From: Bradyrhizobium arachidis
Lineage (GTDB): Bacteria > Pseudomonadota > Alphaproteobacteria > Rhizobiales > Xanthobacteraceae
Reading direction: 5' to 3'
NCBI RefSeq assembly: GCF_024758505.1
Contig: NZ_CP077970.1
Span: 1,302,001 to 1,366,000 of the forward strand
Length of the DNA: 64,000 nt
The translations under genes were made by a program, and so were the position numbers. The stretch's first letter is position 1. The number at the start of each line of letters is the position of its first letter. Shown here piece after piece: positions 39,524 through 49,274 of the stretch. Under the pieces are notes generated by a model, which was not told where the DNA came from, made no database searches, and was given only the letters and a program-made list of their open reading frames with translations.

Positions 39524-40360
39524 ATGGCAAAGCTGTCTGGGAAAGTAGCAGCGCGGATTACAACCCAGCTGAAGAGATATCAAGGTATCTTATCGAGCCT
39601 GCAAAAGCGCGACGTCAGCGAAGCCGACACGGTCACGGTGATCAACGATATGCTTTCCGAGATCTGCGGCTATGACAAATATCTTCATGTCACCAGTCAG
39701 TATTCAATACGCGGCACGTACGTCGACTTAGCCGTCAAGGTCGACGAAGAGATTAGATTCCTCATTGAGGTCAAAGCGGTCGGAATCGAACTCAAGGACG
39801 CTCACGTCAAACAAGCCATAGACTATGCCGCCAATGAGGGAATCGAGTGGGTTGTACTCACAAATGGCGTTAATTGGCGAATCTACAAGGTTCACTTCGG
39901 GCAGCCGATCGAAAAGATCCTCGTTTGCGAGCTGGACGCGATCGAAGCCAGCGCGAAAAGCCCAGAAGCTCTTGAGTGTTTCGGCAATCTGAGTCGCGAG
40001 GGATTTTCCAAGGGCACGATGGCAGAGTTCCTTCTGAATAAGCAGGTGACGAACAAGTTCACTGTAGCGGCGGTATTGCAGACCGATTTTATCTTGGAAG
40101 TCTTGCGACGTGAGATTCGCCGAATGAGCTCCGGTGTTAAGGTTGAAGTCCAATATCTAAGGTTATTGCTTCAGGAAGAAGTCATTAAGCGCGACTTGAT
40201 CGAGGGTGACGAAGCGAATGCCGCCCTACAAAGTATACGGCGTCTACAGCGAGCAGCTACGCGCAAGAAAGCCGCGGCCAAGACAACGGATGACGCTCCA
40301 ATCGTTGCTCCAGTTGAGGATGCTTCAGCCTCTCCACCCAGAGCAGTGGCCGCTTCATAG
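39524..40360 (+). CDS. Stand-alone HsdR-N-like restriction nuclease domain protein
   Basis: 278 residues from an ATG with AGGAGA upstream. The N-terminal 150 residues match the type I restriction R-subunit N-domain (PD-(D/E)XK fold): TYVDLAVKVDEEIRFLIEVK, with catalytic D and ExK, then VKQAIDYAANEGIEWVVLTN. No helicase domain follows; the C-terminus is helical and ends in an Ala/Lys-rich tail. Such solo proteins are widespread; some may cut foreign DNA. No methylase or specificity gene is next to it. Confidence 0.75.
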   Translation: MAKLSGKVAARITTQLKRYQGILSSLQKRDVSEADTVTVINDMLSEICGYDKYLHVTSQYSIRGTYVDLAVKVDEEIRFLIEVKAVGIELKDAHVKQAIDYAANEGIEWVVLTNGVNWRIYKVHFGQPIEKILVCELDAIEASAKSPEALECFGNLSREGFSKGTMAEFLLNKQVTNKFTVAAVLQTDFILEVLRREIRRMSSGVKVEVQYLRLLLQEEVIKRDLIEGDEANAALQSIRRLQRAATRKKAAAKTTDDAPIVAPVEDASASPPRAVAAS

Positions 40361-40500
40361 TGACGGTTCAAGTACACGCGCAGAGCTTCCCGGATCAGTT
40401 CGGAGCGCGTCCGGCGCTGCTGCACTCTCACCTGCTCAAGCTCGGTGAGCATCTCGGTGGCAGCGAGATCGAAAGAGTTGACGTGGTCCGCGACATACAT
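40361..40500 (-). pseudogene. Ribbon-helix-helix (CopG-like) antitoxin fragment
   Basis: The frame reads FDLAATEMLTELEQVRVQQR, RTRSELIREALRVYLNRHY, a typical RHH DNA-binding core. It continues antisense through the end of the nuclease gene without family character, so only the RHH core is likely real. No toxin gene is seen beside it. Confidence 0.5.
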
Positions 40501-41359
40501 CGGAATCTATTGGCTGCTGATTCGAATGCACAAATAGAGCTTATGCCAAATCGGAAAACTATGACTCAGCCGCGCGGCCTTTTTAGCTTTTCGCACTAAG
40601 CGCGAACAAGTAACACTCGGCTGGGAGTCGACGACGTTCGAACTCCGAGACGAACTTTGAACAGATTGGCAAAAGCCATATGGAGCTGGTCTAAGACCGA
40701 AGAAGGTCAGCATACCATGGGATGCATCACGGCGATTCTGAATCGGGGTCAGAAGACGGTAGGTCATTTCAGTTGCCTCGAGCCGAGTGATCGCCTGCCA
40801 TACACCTGTTCATAGATCAGGCTGAAGTTCGTGCATGTAAAAGAACATGAACTCCCGGAGAGTTCTGCGCACTTGCGGTGCTGGCCGCTTCTTCCTCGCA
40901 AGTGGGGCAGCCATCTCCTTGGCCTTGGCCTTAGTTATTCTCGGCATAGCGCTTTGCAAGCTCGTCAGGCTCTATGTTCTTCTCTCAGGCAATTGCAGAC
41001 GCGACAACCATAAGCAGTTCGGCCCGCAGCAGTCCATTCCCTTGCCGCCCAACCAATCCTAGTAGGTGCGCTCACCGGTCTTTCCGGAGATGATCCGACG
41101 CGAGTAAAGGTCTAACAACGGCGGTTTGGAGTGCGGTTGGCGTCGCGTTAGGAATGTCTCGGCGGGATCGTTAGTGACCTACCTCGTGGGCGTCGGCGGT
41201 GAGTACCGAGTGCAGGGCGAGCTTGGCGCGCGCCGAGCCGGCTGCTTGAGGCGACCTGCAAGCTCGGCCCTGCGATCTTATGGCTGGTCGCGACAAGGCA
41301 GGGCGAGAATCTCGTAGGTGCGCCATGCGGCGGCGCAGCTTTCGCATCGGAGCGCCATC
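40501..41359. other. Region without a convincing gene
   Basis: One frame at 40847-41062 encodes a single membrane helix (FFLASGAAISLALALVILGI) but has no clear ribosome site. Nothing else can be supported. Confidence 0.4.
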
Positions 41360-41959
41360 ATGACAAATTCTTCTGATATCCTGCGCCATTTTCGACCCGG
41401 TCCGGACATCGCTTCACTATCGAAGTGGGGCTGGATGTTCGCCCTCGGCGCAGTTTATCTGAGCACTGGTTTCGTGGCGCTCGGCAGCGTCGCGCTCGCG
41501 ACCGTAGCGAGTGTGCTACTAGTTGGCGCGATGATGATCATCGCCGGCATCGCCGAAGTGATTAGTGCCTTCCAGGTTAAGACCTGGGGCAAGTTCTTGC
41601 TGTGCGCTCTTTTGGGGGCGCTCTACATCGTTGCCGGCTTTGTGACATTTGAAAATACTGCGCTCGCCGCTGCGCTGCTTACAGTGGTGCTCGGCGCATC
41701 GCTGGTCGCCGCTGGCATCGCGCGCCTGATCCTGGCATTCAGCATGAAGCGCGCAACGGCCCGGTTATGGCCGGCGATATCCGGCGTCATCACCCTGCTG
41801 GTTGGATTGCTGATCTTAGCACGTTGGCCGATCAACAGCGTCTACATTCTGGGCCTGTTTCTCAGCCTCGATCTAATTATGGCAGGTGCGAGCTGGATCG
41901 GAATCAGCTTCGGCCTGCGCCGCAGTTCGCTCGTGTCGCAGGCACGATCGCCGGCTTAA
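41360..41959 (+). CDS. HdeD/DUF308-family membrane protein
   Basis: 199 residues from the ATG at 41360 with a GGAGCG site. Six short membrane helices in three similar pairs (WMFALGAVYLSTGFVALGSV, LLVGAMMIIAGIAEVISAFQ, FLLCALLGALYIVAGFVTFE) with the Lys/Arg-rich loops of the HdeD family. HdeD is linked to acid and stress resistance in enterobacteria; the rhizobial role is unknown. Confidence 0.88.
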   Translation: MTNSSDILRHFRPGPDIASLSKWGWMFALGAVYLSTGFVALGSVALATVASVLLVGAMMIIAGIAEVISAFQVKTWGKFLLCALLGALYIVAGFVTFENTALAAALLTVVLGASLVAAGIARLILAFSMKRATARLWPAISGVITLLVGLLILARWPINSVYILGLFLSLDLIMAGASWIGISFGLRRSSLVSQARSPA

Positions 41960-42397
41960 TTGCTGCTCCCTTGGTTTCGAAGGAGAAAAGCATGCAGGAC
42001 CACCGCAATTTGGGGTATGTAACCCCACCCGCTGAGATTGCATCTCTTGCCAGCCTTTTCGCCCGTAAGCTAGCCTCGTACCCTTTAATTGTTGACACTG
42101 CGCAACCGCGCATCGTCTCGGCTGACGCTGCCAGCACGGCTGCGCGACGCGCCGCCTCCGGGCTGGCGTATCGTTGCAGGCCGGCTTTGCATCACGGGTC
42201 GGCTTTGCGTACCGCGAAGCGATTTCCTTGAAAGACAGATCATCGTTATCAAGATAGGCCCGTCCCGTGGCCAAAAGCCTTGACGTGTCCCATTCCGTTT
42301 TGCTGTGCGGTCCAATCATCCGCGCTGCCTTCATATTCCAAATCGGCGTTGCCGATCCCCCTTCGGGGTAGCGGGCCGTCGGCGGCATGACGCCCCC
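41960..42397. other. Region between hdeD and ftsZ
   Basis: A minus-strand frame ending near 41873 contains SRLLATGRAYLDNDDLSFKE and IASRYA, but no family is recognisable. I see no terminator. Confidence 0.35.
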
Positions 42398-43480
42398 TTA
42401 AATGGCGGCGGCAGCCGCGCTGCTATGCTCGATCTGGTCGGAGACGCGAGGGCTGTCGTTGCGCAGCCTGCCGGCGAGATTTGAAATTGAGCTTTCTGCT
42501 GGTTGCGCCTGGAGCGCCGGGCCAAGATTATCAATGCCGGTCCCAACCACCGAGACGCGGACCGAACCTTCCAACCGCTCATCAAAAGTGGCGCCGATGA
42601 TAATATTGGCATCCTGGTCGGCCTCTTCGCGAATGCGGCTAGCGGCCTGGTCGATCTCGAACAGTGTCAGGTCCTTGCCGCCAGTGATAGAGATGATGAG
42701 GCCACTGGCTCGCTTGATCGAGGGGTCTTCGATCAGTGGATTGGAAATCGCGGCTACGGCGGCTTTGAGCACACGCGATGGGCCAGAAGCCTCGCCCCTG
42801 CCCATCATCGCCTTGCCCTTTTCGCGCATGATCGAGAGAACGTCGGCAAAATCGAGATTGATCAAGCCCTCCTTGACTATAAGGTCGCTGATGCAGGCCA
42901 CACCCGAATGGAGCACTTGGTCAGCCAGGGCGAAAGCTTCGGCGAAGGTGGTCTTCTCGTTGGTCACCCGAAACAAGTTTTGGTTTGGAATGATCAGCAG
43001 GGTGTCCACCGTCTTCAGCAGATCCGCGATGCCGGCTTCGGCAAGGCGCATTCGGCGTTGGCCCTCGAATTGGAATGGCTTTGTGACAACACCAATGGTT
43101 AGAATGCCAAGCTCACGCGCGGTCTTGGCAATAACAGGCGCTGCCCCGGTGCCGGTGCCGCCGCCCATGCCAGCGGTAACGAACACCATGTGTGCGCTGG
43201 TCAAATGATCACGGATGGCATCGATTGCCTCTTCGGCCGCGGCGCGCCCGACGTCAGGCTGCGAGCCGGCCCCGAGTCCTTTAGTCACCTGGGTGCCCAT
43301 CTGGATGAGGCTCTTGGCCTTCGACATCGCGAGCGCCTGTGCGTCTGTATTGGCGACGACGAAATCGACACCCTGCAAGCCGGCCGCGATCATGTTGTTG
43401 ACGGCATTGCCCCCGGCGCCGCCGACCCCGAACACGATAATGTGCGTTTTTAGCCCGCGAACATCGGTGATGTTGGTCAT
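42398..43480 (-). CDS. FtsZ paralogue lacking the C-terminal tail (FtsZ2-like)
   Basis: 360 residues from [20 protein letters not shown] (ATG at 43480 with GAGGCCGAAG upstream). The GTPase core is complete: [12 protein letters not shown], the tubulin signature [12 protein letters not shown], and the T7 loop NLDFADV. The protein ends soon after the core, with no long disordered linker and no conserved C-terminal FtsA/ZipA-binding peptide. This matches short FtsZ2 proteins of rhizobia rather than the essential FtsZ. It may poison or modulate division, conceivably in bacteroids. Confidence 0.88.
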   Translation of the reverse strand: MTNITDVRGLKTHIIVFGVGGAGGNAVNNMIAAGLQGVDFVVANTDAQALAMSKAKSLIQMGTQVTKGLGAGSQPDVGRAAAEEAIDAIRDHLTSAHMVFVTAGMGGGTGTGAAPVIAKTARELGILTIGVVTKPFQFEGQRRMRLAEAGIADLLKTVDTLLIIPNQNLFRVTNEKTTFAEAFALADQVLHSGVACISDLIVKEGLINLDFADVLSIMREKGKAMMGRGEASGPSRVLKAAVAAISNPLIEDPSIKRASGLIISITGGKDLTLFEIDQAASRIREEADQDANIIIGATFDERLEGSVRVSVVGTGIDNLGPALQAQPAESSISNLAGRLRNDSPRVSDQIEHSSAAAAAI

Positions 43481-43532
43481 CTTCGGCCTCACGATTGCGT
43501 CGGTAAGCTGGGAAATGAGATGACTCGAAATG

Positions 43533-44001
43533 CTACCTCCAAGCATTGCGATCTGCTTTGACCAAGTCCGCGGCTAGATGGCCCAGTCTGGAACCGGCTC
43601 GTCCGTGGCCGTCGATCGAGCCACCAGCTTGGACACCGGCCCGCAGAGAGCCTTCAAGCCGCGCCGTCATCTCCTTGGCCGCCGAAGCCTCAGCAGTCGC
43701 CCGTAGCACTTCAGCCATTAGGCGCTCGCGCTCGAGATCGCCCGATGACCAGCTGCCGTCGCCTCGAGCCGCGCGATCCCTGCCTGCAACGCCAGATCCG
43801 CTCGCAGGGCGTTGTTTGGCTGTCGACCACCGGTTCGCCGTGGCTTAGCCGCATTTCGGCGAGATCAACGCACACCAACGCGTTGCCATCGTCTGAAAGT
43901 GAGCGCGGCAACTGACGCCGCTTGGCAAGCGAACGAGCGGGCCCTGGCAAGATTTTCAGGCGGGCAGCAAGTGCGAAATAGGTCAGCCTCTCAGTTGGCA
44001 T
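43533..44001 (-). pseudogene. HTH plus coiled-coil DNA-binding protein, frameshifted
   Basis: The start (MPTERLTYFALAARLKILPG, then RSLAKRRQLPRSLSDDGNAL, VCVDLAEMRLSHGEP) resembles the helix-turn-helix of KfrA-like rhizobial proteins. The expected coiled coil appears in another frame at 43718-43600 (MAEVLRATAEASAAKEMTAR, LEGSLRAG), so there is at least one shift. The gene lies just upstream of ftsZ2. Confidence 0.55.
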
Positions 44002-44411
44002 CGGCTGTCCTCCTGGGAGCGTACCGGGCAGTGTGCGCAGATCGCTAAAGGTAGGCCGTCATGGTTAAGAGATTCTTAACGCGCAAGCAGACCGATCTTC
44101 CGGCGGCGCGCGGGTGGGAGCAGTCTTCATTCCCTCGTACGCCTCTCCTTTAGCTAACGCGGGATGGGCGTGATCATGTGGAGTCAATATGGGTTCTGAT
44201 CACCCGCGTTCGCGCAGTAAACGACCACCGGACTAGCTAGATGACTTCGTCGGGCTTCGACGCTGTTCTAAGTAGGACCCTGCCAAATTGGGATAGGTCA
44301 CGAACGGTAGTTGTCCGGAATTCCCTCAACCTCAGGATTGCTCTAGTATACTATCGCGGCGGTTGTTGCATTTCGGAACCTGTGGGAAGCGCCAACAAAG
44401 CGGAGGAGAGC

Positions 44412-44762
44412 GTGAGTCTGGAGCGCCAGTACCGAGAGCTAAAGAAGTTGCAAGAAAAGGTCCGTCAATGGGAAGGAAAGAATTGGTCCAGGCGGTCGAT
44501 TGAAAGGCAGTCGCTGTGGCGAGATGTTTTTCTCTCAATGCCGGGACACATCACCTCCGAGCCCTGCCTGGTACGTGATCTCTTAAATAGAGGCGCTGGC
44601 ATTCAGCTTAATGGACTCACGCTTCTGCCGACCGAGTTTTCGCTTTCCTTCGATGAGTTTCGCACCACCTACCCTTGTCGCCTCATCTGGCAACAAGGAG
44701 ACTTCATCGGGGTGGCATTCCAAAACACGGGCCAGTATTCAACCCTCGTGGAGCCAAGATAG
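44412..44762 (+). CDS. PilZ-domain-like protein
   Basis: 116 residues from a GTG with GGAGGAGA just upstream. A helical start (ERQYRELKKLQEKVRQWEGK) is followed by a small beta-barrel resembling PilZ (PCLVRDLLNRGAGIQLNGLT, YPCRLIWQQGDFIGVAFQN). The canonical RxxxR and DxSxxG c-di-GMP motifs are not clear (DLLNRGAG stands where DLSxxGA is expected), so nucleotide binding is doubtful. Confidence 0.6.
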   Translation: MSLERQYRELKKLQEKVRQWEGKNWSRRSIERQSLWRDVFLSMPGHITSEPCLVRDLLNRGAGIQLNGLTLLPTEFSLSFDEFRTTYPCRLIWQQGDFIGVAFQNTGQYSTLVEPR

Positions 44763-45439
44763 AAGGTACATTTTGCGCTAGAATCGCCCTGTTGGTGAGG
44801 TCGCTTCTGGCCCATCGCGACATTTGCTGCGGTTGCATAATGCTGTCGGAAGCTGCTCATTTTCCGGTGGACAGCCGTTGGTTACGATAGCAATTTGCTC
44901 GTTGTTTCAGACGTGAGATTTTCTTATGCGCGATTGGCACCTGCCGTTTTCTCGAGTGTGCTTGGATTCTACCTCAAAGCGCGAACGAATATCCTACCGC
45001 CGATTACTGTCATGCGCTGTGAACTTGACCGGTGCGTGATGCTGCTCTGCATCTGCACAACCGTCCTGATCGAGGCGTGGCTTGATCTCTGGCTCGCGGC
45101 AGTCCAGCGTCTCGCCTCGGCATGCTGTCTGTGCTGGGGGCTCCCTTTCGGGTGCGCGACTGGAGACTGGCAGGATTCGCGCTTATGCCAAAGGGAAATG
45201 GCCTGATATCGTCCACGCAGCCGGAAGACGGCTCGATCTACTGCGCGGAGAAGCTTCCCGAATTGCAAAAGGGCATAAGGTCGATTGGTGGATCGATCGT
45301 GCAGACGTCGGCACGCGCTTTTGCTTTGAAGATGCAAAATTAAAAAGACGCCTTCGCGGGTACTTGCGATAACTTCAGCGTTCGATGCTGAGACGGCTAG
45401 CCCAAAACCCCGGCGCTCGCGCAAACTGGAAGCAGCGCG
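44763..45439. other. Region without a convincing gene
   Basis: Only short, overlapping frames without ribosome sites are seen. One at 45122-45343 (DWRLAGFALMPKGNGLISST) is weakly protein-like. Confidence 0.4.
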
Positions 45440-45580
45440 AGCGCGACTCGGCGTCGTTGCGATCCTGTCCCTACCGCGCCCGCGCTGCCGGAGAGTTAGC
45501 GCGACGTGACTCGGCGCTTGGCTTGTCGCGAACAAACGCAGTCCCACGCCCCGCTAACTTTGGTGGCCAGCCTTACCATC
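45440..45580. repeat. Dispersed repeat, inverted relative to 52505-52680
   Basis: GCGCGACTCGGCGTCG, CTGTCCCTACCGCGCCCGC and GTGACTCGGCGC occur here in the same order as on the opposite strand of 52550-52680. CTAACTTTGGTGGCCAGCCT at 45551-45570 pairs likewise with 52505-52530, and a related piece (CTAGCTTCGGTGGTCAGCCT) is at 35117-35136. It may be the end of an unrecognised mobile element. Confidence 0.5.
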
Positions 45581-45897
45581 CCAAAACTGACCACCTCGCT
45601 CGCTTCCCTGGGGTGTCGTCAGGCTCGAGGGACCGGCAAAATTCGAGCGCCAAAAGCGCTCGTAGCGCGCCTACCTGATTTGGGTGGTCAAGACAGAAAT
45701 TCAGTGATGACGACGATACCACTCGCACTAGTGTCGCCCGCGCAGTTGATCGTGTATCCTGCATATGCAGTGTGTAGTTGCATTTGCTCTGCGGTGTACT
45801 ATCCTTCGGGCTTCAGGACCGTCGGCGAGTGACGTGAGTAAGGTCGCTGTCTTTGCCCTGACAGCTTTCTCCATTATTATATTCAGGACGTAAGTGT

Positions 45898-46533
45898 TTG
45901 CAGCCCGCAACCTGTGGGGCCACGTGGATTGGTTTGTTAGTTGGATTCGATATTGGCAATATAGGACATAGCTTGGGCAGGGCGGAGTACGAGGAAGAGG
46001 TTCGAGGTTGGCTTGATCTTCAAATGGTTCGTGGTCGCTACTCATTGACGTTTATGCGCCAACTCGCTGAGATGATGGAGCAGCGATCGGGCCATGTGTT
46101 CCTAATCTACAATGAGATTGCCTCACTTGAGGGAGCCGTTCACGCACGACCAACAGGGACAAAGGATGCCCAACCGCTGGCGGGAGTGCTCAGTGGTTTG
46201 ATGCACAAACACTATTTCCAGCCGGGCTCTATTCTGAAAAATATTCAGAACTTTATGAACTCACATCGCTGTGAAGCTCTGATCAAAAAGGTGCAGACGA
46301 GAGTCGAGATCCCCGACGAGCGAAAAATCAACTATCTCTTGCATACGGCGAGCATCTCGGGCCTCGAGCGAAGAAGCCAATCACGTAAGCTTACCGGAGA
46401 ATGGATCGTCTATAAGAGGCACGACAACGCGAACTGCTACCTCACGCTGGGGTCGCACGCGGATACGGATGTTATCTTAGAACGAATTCTAGCTTGTCGA
46501 AGCGAATTTCCAGAACTGCGATTGCCCCGTTGA
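45898..46533 (+). CDS. Hypothetical protein
   Basis: Up to 211 residues; the start is uncertain (an internal Met at VRGRYSLTFMRQLAEMMEQR is possible). The product is soluble, alpha/beta and without membrane helices: SGHVFLIYNEIASLEGAVHA, MHKHYFQPGSILKNIQNFMN, SGLERRSQSRKLTGEWIVYK. I do not recognise the family. The frame is clean over its length, in contrast to its decayed surroundings. Confidence 0.55.
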   Translation: MQPATCGATWIGLLVGFDIGNIGHSLGRAEYEEEVRGWLDLQMVRGRYSLTFMRQLAEMMEQRSGHVFLIYNEIASLEGAVHARPTGTKDAQPLAGVLSGLMHKHYFQPGSILKNIQNFMNSHRCEALIKKVQTRVEIPDERKINYLLHTASISGLERRSQSRKLTGEWIVYKRHDNANCYLTLGSHADTDVILERILACRSEFPELRLPR

Positions 46534-47152
46534 GGCGCTGTCGATTTAGTGCCCAGAATAGGTCGAATCAACTATACAACCGCTGCGTTGAGCACAGCAT
46601 CAAACTTCTTCGGTGACACTTCGAGCCAGAGCAGCTCATGAAGACTTCATGAATTCCAGGCTGCGAGTTCAACGAGGACGTTCGAACTTTGCAAGGTAAA
46701 GGTGCCCAGTGGGCACAAGAAATGCTGCGTGACCTGCAAACCGAAGACGGCCAGCACATTTTGCACAATATCAGAGTTCTTCGTGAGCGCTTCGAGGCGG
46801 ACATGGGGGGGCGAAGGAGGAAGCTTCTGGTGTTCGCTGAGCAAAGGTTGGGAAAGAGAGACGATAGAGTGCGAGGAGACGATGTGCCATTTCACTCGCC
46901 TCCGCTCTCGTGACCTCTTCTCCCGAGACCTCCTTGTATATGCGTCGACGTCCTTCGATGCGGTCGGGTGAGACCCTGTGGCCAGAGGGTGCATGCCGGT
47001 ATCGTCTCGAGGCCGCTCATGATTCATAGACTGGGGATTATGCCACGCTGGATATATCCCCTCGCATTCATTGACGCTTCAGTGTTGCCAGGATCTTATC
47101 GACGCTCAGCCGAGCGAGCCGGAGGTACGACTGGCTTTGATGAGGATCGGGC
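46534..47152. other. Region without a convincing gene
   Basis: Several frames overlap on both strands, none with a ribosome site or known motif. Confidence 0.45.
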
Positions 47153-47458
47153 CTAGGCAACCAACTTCTTGCCAATTCCGAGATGTTTTTCTATCGCCGC
47201 GATTCTCTCGAGTGCGTGGTCAATCTCCTTGCGGTAGCCGGAAATGTTCTCGACTTCTCTTCGAAGATCATCGAGGTCATGACGAAGCGTTCTCAATTCG
47301 GAAAGTATTTCACAAAGTTCGCGATCAATGCGCGCGAAGCCGGCATCGACCTTCTTCTCCAGTCCGCCGATCTCGTTACGAATCTCTGCCCGAATATCCT
47401 CGCCCTCTTCTTTGATAAGTCGGGCAAGCTTGTCGAAATCGGACTCCTTCTTAGTCAT
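47153..47458 (-). CDS. Coiled-coil protein
   Basis: 101 residues, nearly all predicted coiled coil with heptads: FDKLARLIKEEGEDIRAEIR, GLEKKVDAGFARIDRELCEI, LRTLRHDLDDLRREVENISG. It starts MTKKESDFDKLARLIKEEGE. Small proteins of this kind are common in rhizobia and sometimes paired with toxins; no toxin is evident here. Confidence 0.65.
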   Translation of the reverse strand: MTKKESDFDKLARLIKEEGEDIRAEIRNEIGGLEKKVDAGFARIDRELCEILSELRTLRHDLDDLRREVENISGYRKEIDHALERIAAIEKHLGIGKKLVA

Positions 47459-47485
47459 ATCGGAAGTATAGCATGGGGCTGATTG

Positions 47486-47917
47486 TCATGACCCCTTAGT
47501 CGCTTGCTTGAACTGATCGAGGCTGGACGCAAATGAAGGCAGCCGCCGATAGGTGCCATCCGAGTAGCGTTGGTAACTTTGCCAAACGAGCGGATCGGCA
47601 TCGGGGTCTCCAAATTGCACTAATCCATCAAAGGCCCAGCCGTCGCCAGGATTGACGCCAAACCACACATCGCAAAACCGATCGCCCTGATCATTGACAA
47701 GCTGCACGAGCCCATCCGTTTTGCCGTGGTGATCGCGCATCTCAAATCTAAAGGCTGGTGTGTAGGAGAACAGCTGCGGCATGAGTCGCTGGTTGAGTTC
47801 GCGCTCCAAGGCAGACCAAGCTATGAAGTCAACCTCAGCCTCGTCCTCATCTAATACGCGGATGCCTGCCGGGCGTCCATCAACGGGACCCCAGCGAACT
47901 CTTTGTGGGACGATCAT
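47486..47917 (-). CDS. Hypothetical protein
   Basis: 143 residues from an ATG at 47917; an in-frame extension toward 48259 runs through the antisense of the hsp20 repeat and is not real. Trp-rich alpha/beta sequence: RVRWGPVDGRPAGIRVLDED, GDRFCDVWFGVNPGDGWAFD, DPLVWQSYQRYSDGTYRRLP. I do not recognise it. It is 27 bp downstream of the coiled-coil gene, in the same direction. Confidence 0.55.
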   Translation of the reverse strand: MIVPQRVRWGPVDGRPAGIRVLDEDEAEVDFIAWSALERELNQRLMPQLFSYTPAFRFEMRDHHGKTDGLVQLVNDQGDRFCDVWFGVNPGDGWAFDGLVQFGDPDADPLVWQSYQRYSDGTYRRLPSFASSLDQFKQATKGS

Positions 47918-48012
47918 GCTGTTTGCCGTAGCCGAGAGCCTACAACATCCGGGTGATTTCAGAGTGAACGTTATACACGGTTGACTGCTCTTCGTTCGCG
48001 AAGCATGACGTC

Positions 48013-48231
48013 CGTTCGAGGCATTGCGCAACGACGTGGATCGCTTGTTCGAGGACTTCTTTGGCGGCGAGTTTTGGCGCCGGTCGTTCCGTCCGCGCGC
48101 AAGTCTATGAAAGGTCCCTTCCCAAGAAGGTTGCCGCAAGCCCCGCTCGGCAGGTCGCATCAATCGAATCGCAGTTGACGACGTTGAAGCGAACATTCGG
48201 CGACAACTCTGACATCGAAGTTGTTGGGGTT
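48013..48231 (+). repeat. Hsp20 N-terminal remnant, copy B of a duplicated segment
   Basis: FEALRNDVDRLFEDFFGGEF followed by WRRSFRP is the typical start of a small heat-shock protein; a stop then interrupts it and the alpha-crystallin domain is absent. From 48050 on it matches 34843-35010. Copy B keeps about 12 more codons of hsp20 than copy A. Confidence 0.7.
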
Positions 48232-48348
48232 GCCCATGGTGGAGACAGGAATAAAGCAAGCAGTGTGCCGAACCGAAAACGTTGCTACTACTGGGTGGGT
48301 GGTGGGGCTAGTGTCGCATTATCGACGATGACCGAAGAGGCTCCATTC

Positions 48349-48629
48349 GTGTGCGAGTCCGAAGGTGCCCATCCAGTAAAGTGACATACTCTCGCCGGAT
48401 GATATGCCACTGCGGCCCTTCGGATGACGCCATCATGATCGCGCAAGCTGACGGCAAGCTGACGGAGAGGGCGGCACAAGTTGCGCCCATTGCTAAGGTC
48501 GTTGCATCGCCAGCTACGTAACCGTCCGGTGAAGCTTTCAATTGCCGACAAATGCTTGATTCGATGGCGGTAGTCCTGACGGGGTGTGAGCTGGTTCACT
48601 GCAAGCTTGAATATTTGCCAACCGACGTA
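48349..48629. repeat. 281-bp direct repeat, copy B
   Basis: Same orientation as 35653-35933 with two base differences. The match ends abruptly on both sides (upstream CTCCATTC versus GGCCGCGC; downstream TTTCAACAG versus CTTAATC), so the copied unit is well defined. Confidence 0.92.
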
Positions 48630-49067
48630 TTTCAACAGTCTGAATTGGCCCAGTTCGGTCAAGAATGGTGCGTTTCGCTAATGTGTCCGCCTGGCCGTCA
48701 GCCTATCTCTAAAGGTAGGTTTGCTGGCGTAGTGAAAGCACATTCAACCCGGCCATGGGGCCGCGCATGCATGGCAACAAGGTCACCGTGGTCCTAGCCG
48801 CAAAGAATGCGCGGGTGGCTTGGGTTATCCTCACGCGGTCCGGCTCGACCTACGAGCGGCGCCTTCCCGTATTGCCCGCTTCATTTCTCTGAACATGCCT
48901 TCGCGTTGTCATTTTCTTTCTCAGAATTCGAAGTGCTTGCTCGACGTTGTTGTCGCGAACCAAGACTTGCATCACTTAAGAGCTCGTAATTCGCCGCGTC
49001 GTCTCTGAAAGACGCAGCCCGTTCGCCTTAGCGACTTTTGCGGGAGATCGATCACCAGCAGACGCGA
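48630..49067. other. Region without a convincing gene
   Basis: Nothing supportable is seen apart from the tail of the repeat and the 3' flank of the cold-shock gene. Confidence 0.45.
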
Positions 49068-49274
49068 TCAGACTCGCAGATTCTCTGCGCAGCCTTTGCG
49101 ACGCTTGGCGTCGACCTTGACTTCGTAAGAAACCTTTTGACCTTCTGCCAGACCGGAGAGGCCAGCGCGTTCTACGGCGCTGATGTGGACGAAGACGTCG
49201 TTTCCGCCGTCATCTGGAGCGATAAATCCGAACCCCTTTTTATCATTAAACCACTTCACAGTACCTGTTGCCAT
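49068..49274 (-). CDS. Cold-shock protein CspA family
   Basis: 68 residues from an ATG with AAGGAAG upstream: [38 protein letters not shown], then a short end CAENLRV. RNP1 (KGFGFI) and RNP2 (VFVHI) are intact. It should bind single-stranded RNA or DNA as an RNA chaperone. The last strand has an unusual [11 protein letters not shown] in place of RSGKxSAEN. Confidence 0.92.
   Translation of the reverse strand: MATGTVKWFNDKKGFGFIAPDDGGNDVFVHISAVERAGLSGLAEGQKVSYEVKVDAKRRKGCAENLRV

Noticed and set aside
47990..48259. N-terminal extension of the 47486-47917 gene
   Set aside because: That part is antisense to the hsp20 scrap and the duplicated segment; an ATG at 47917 gives a compact protein.
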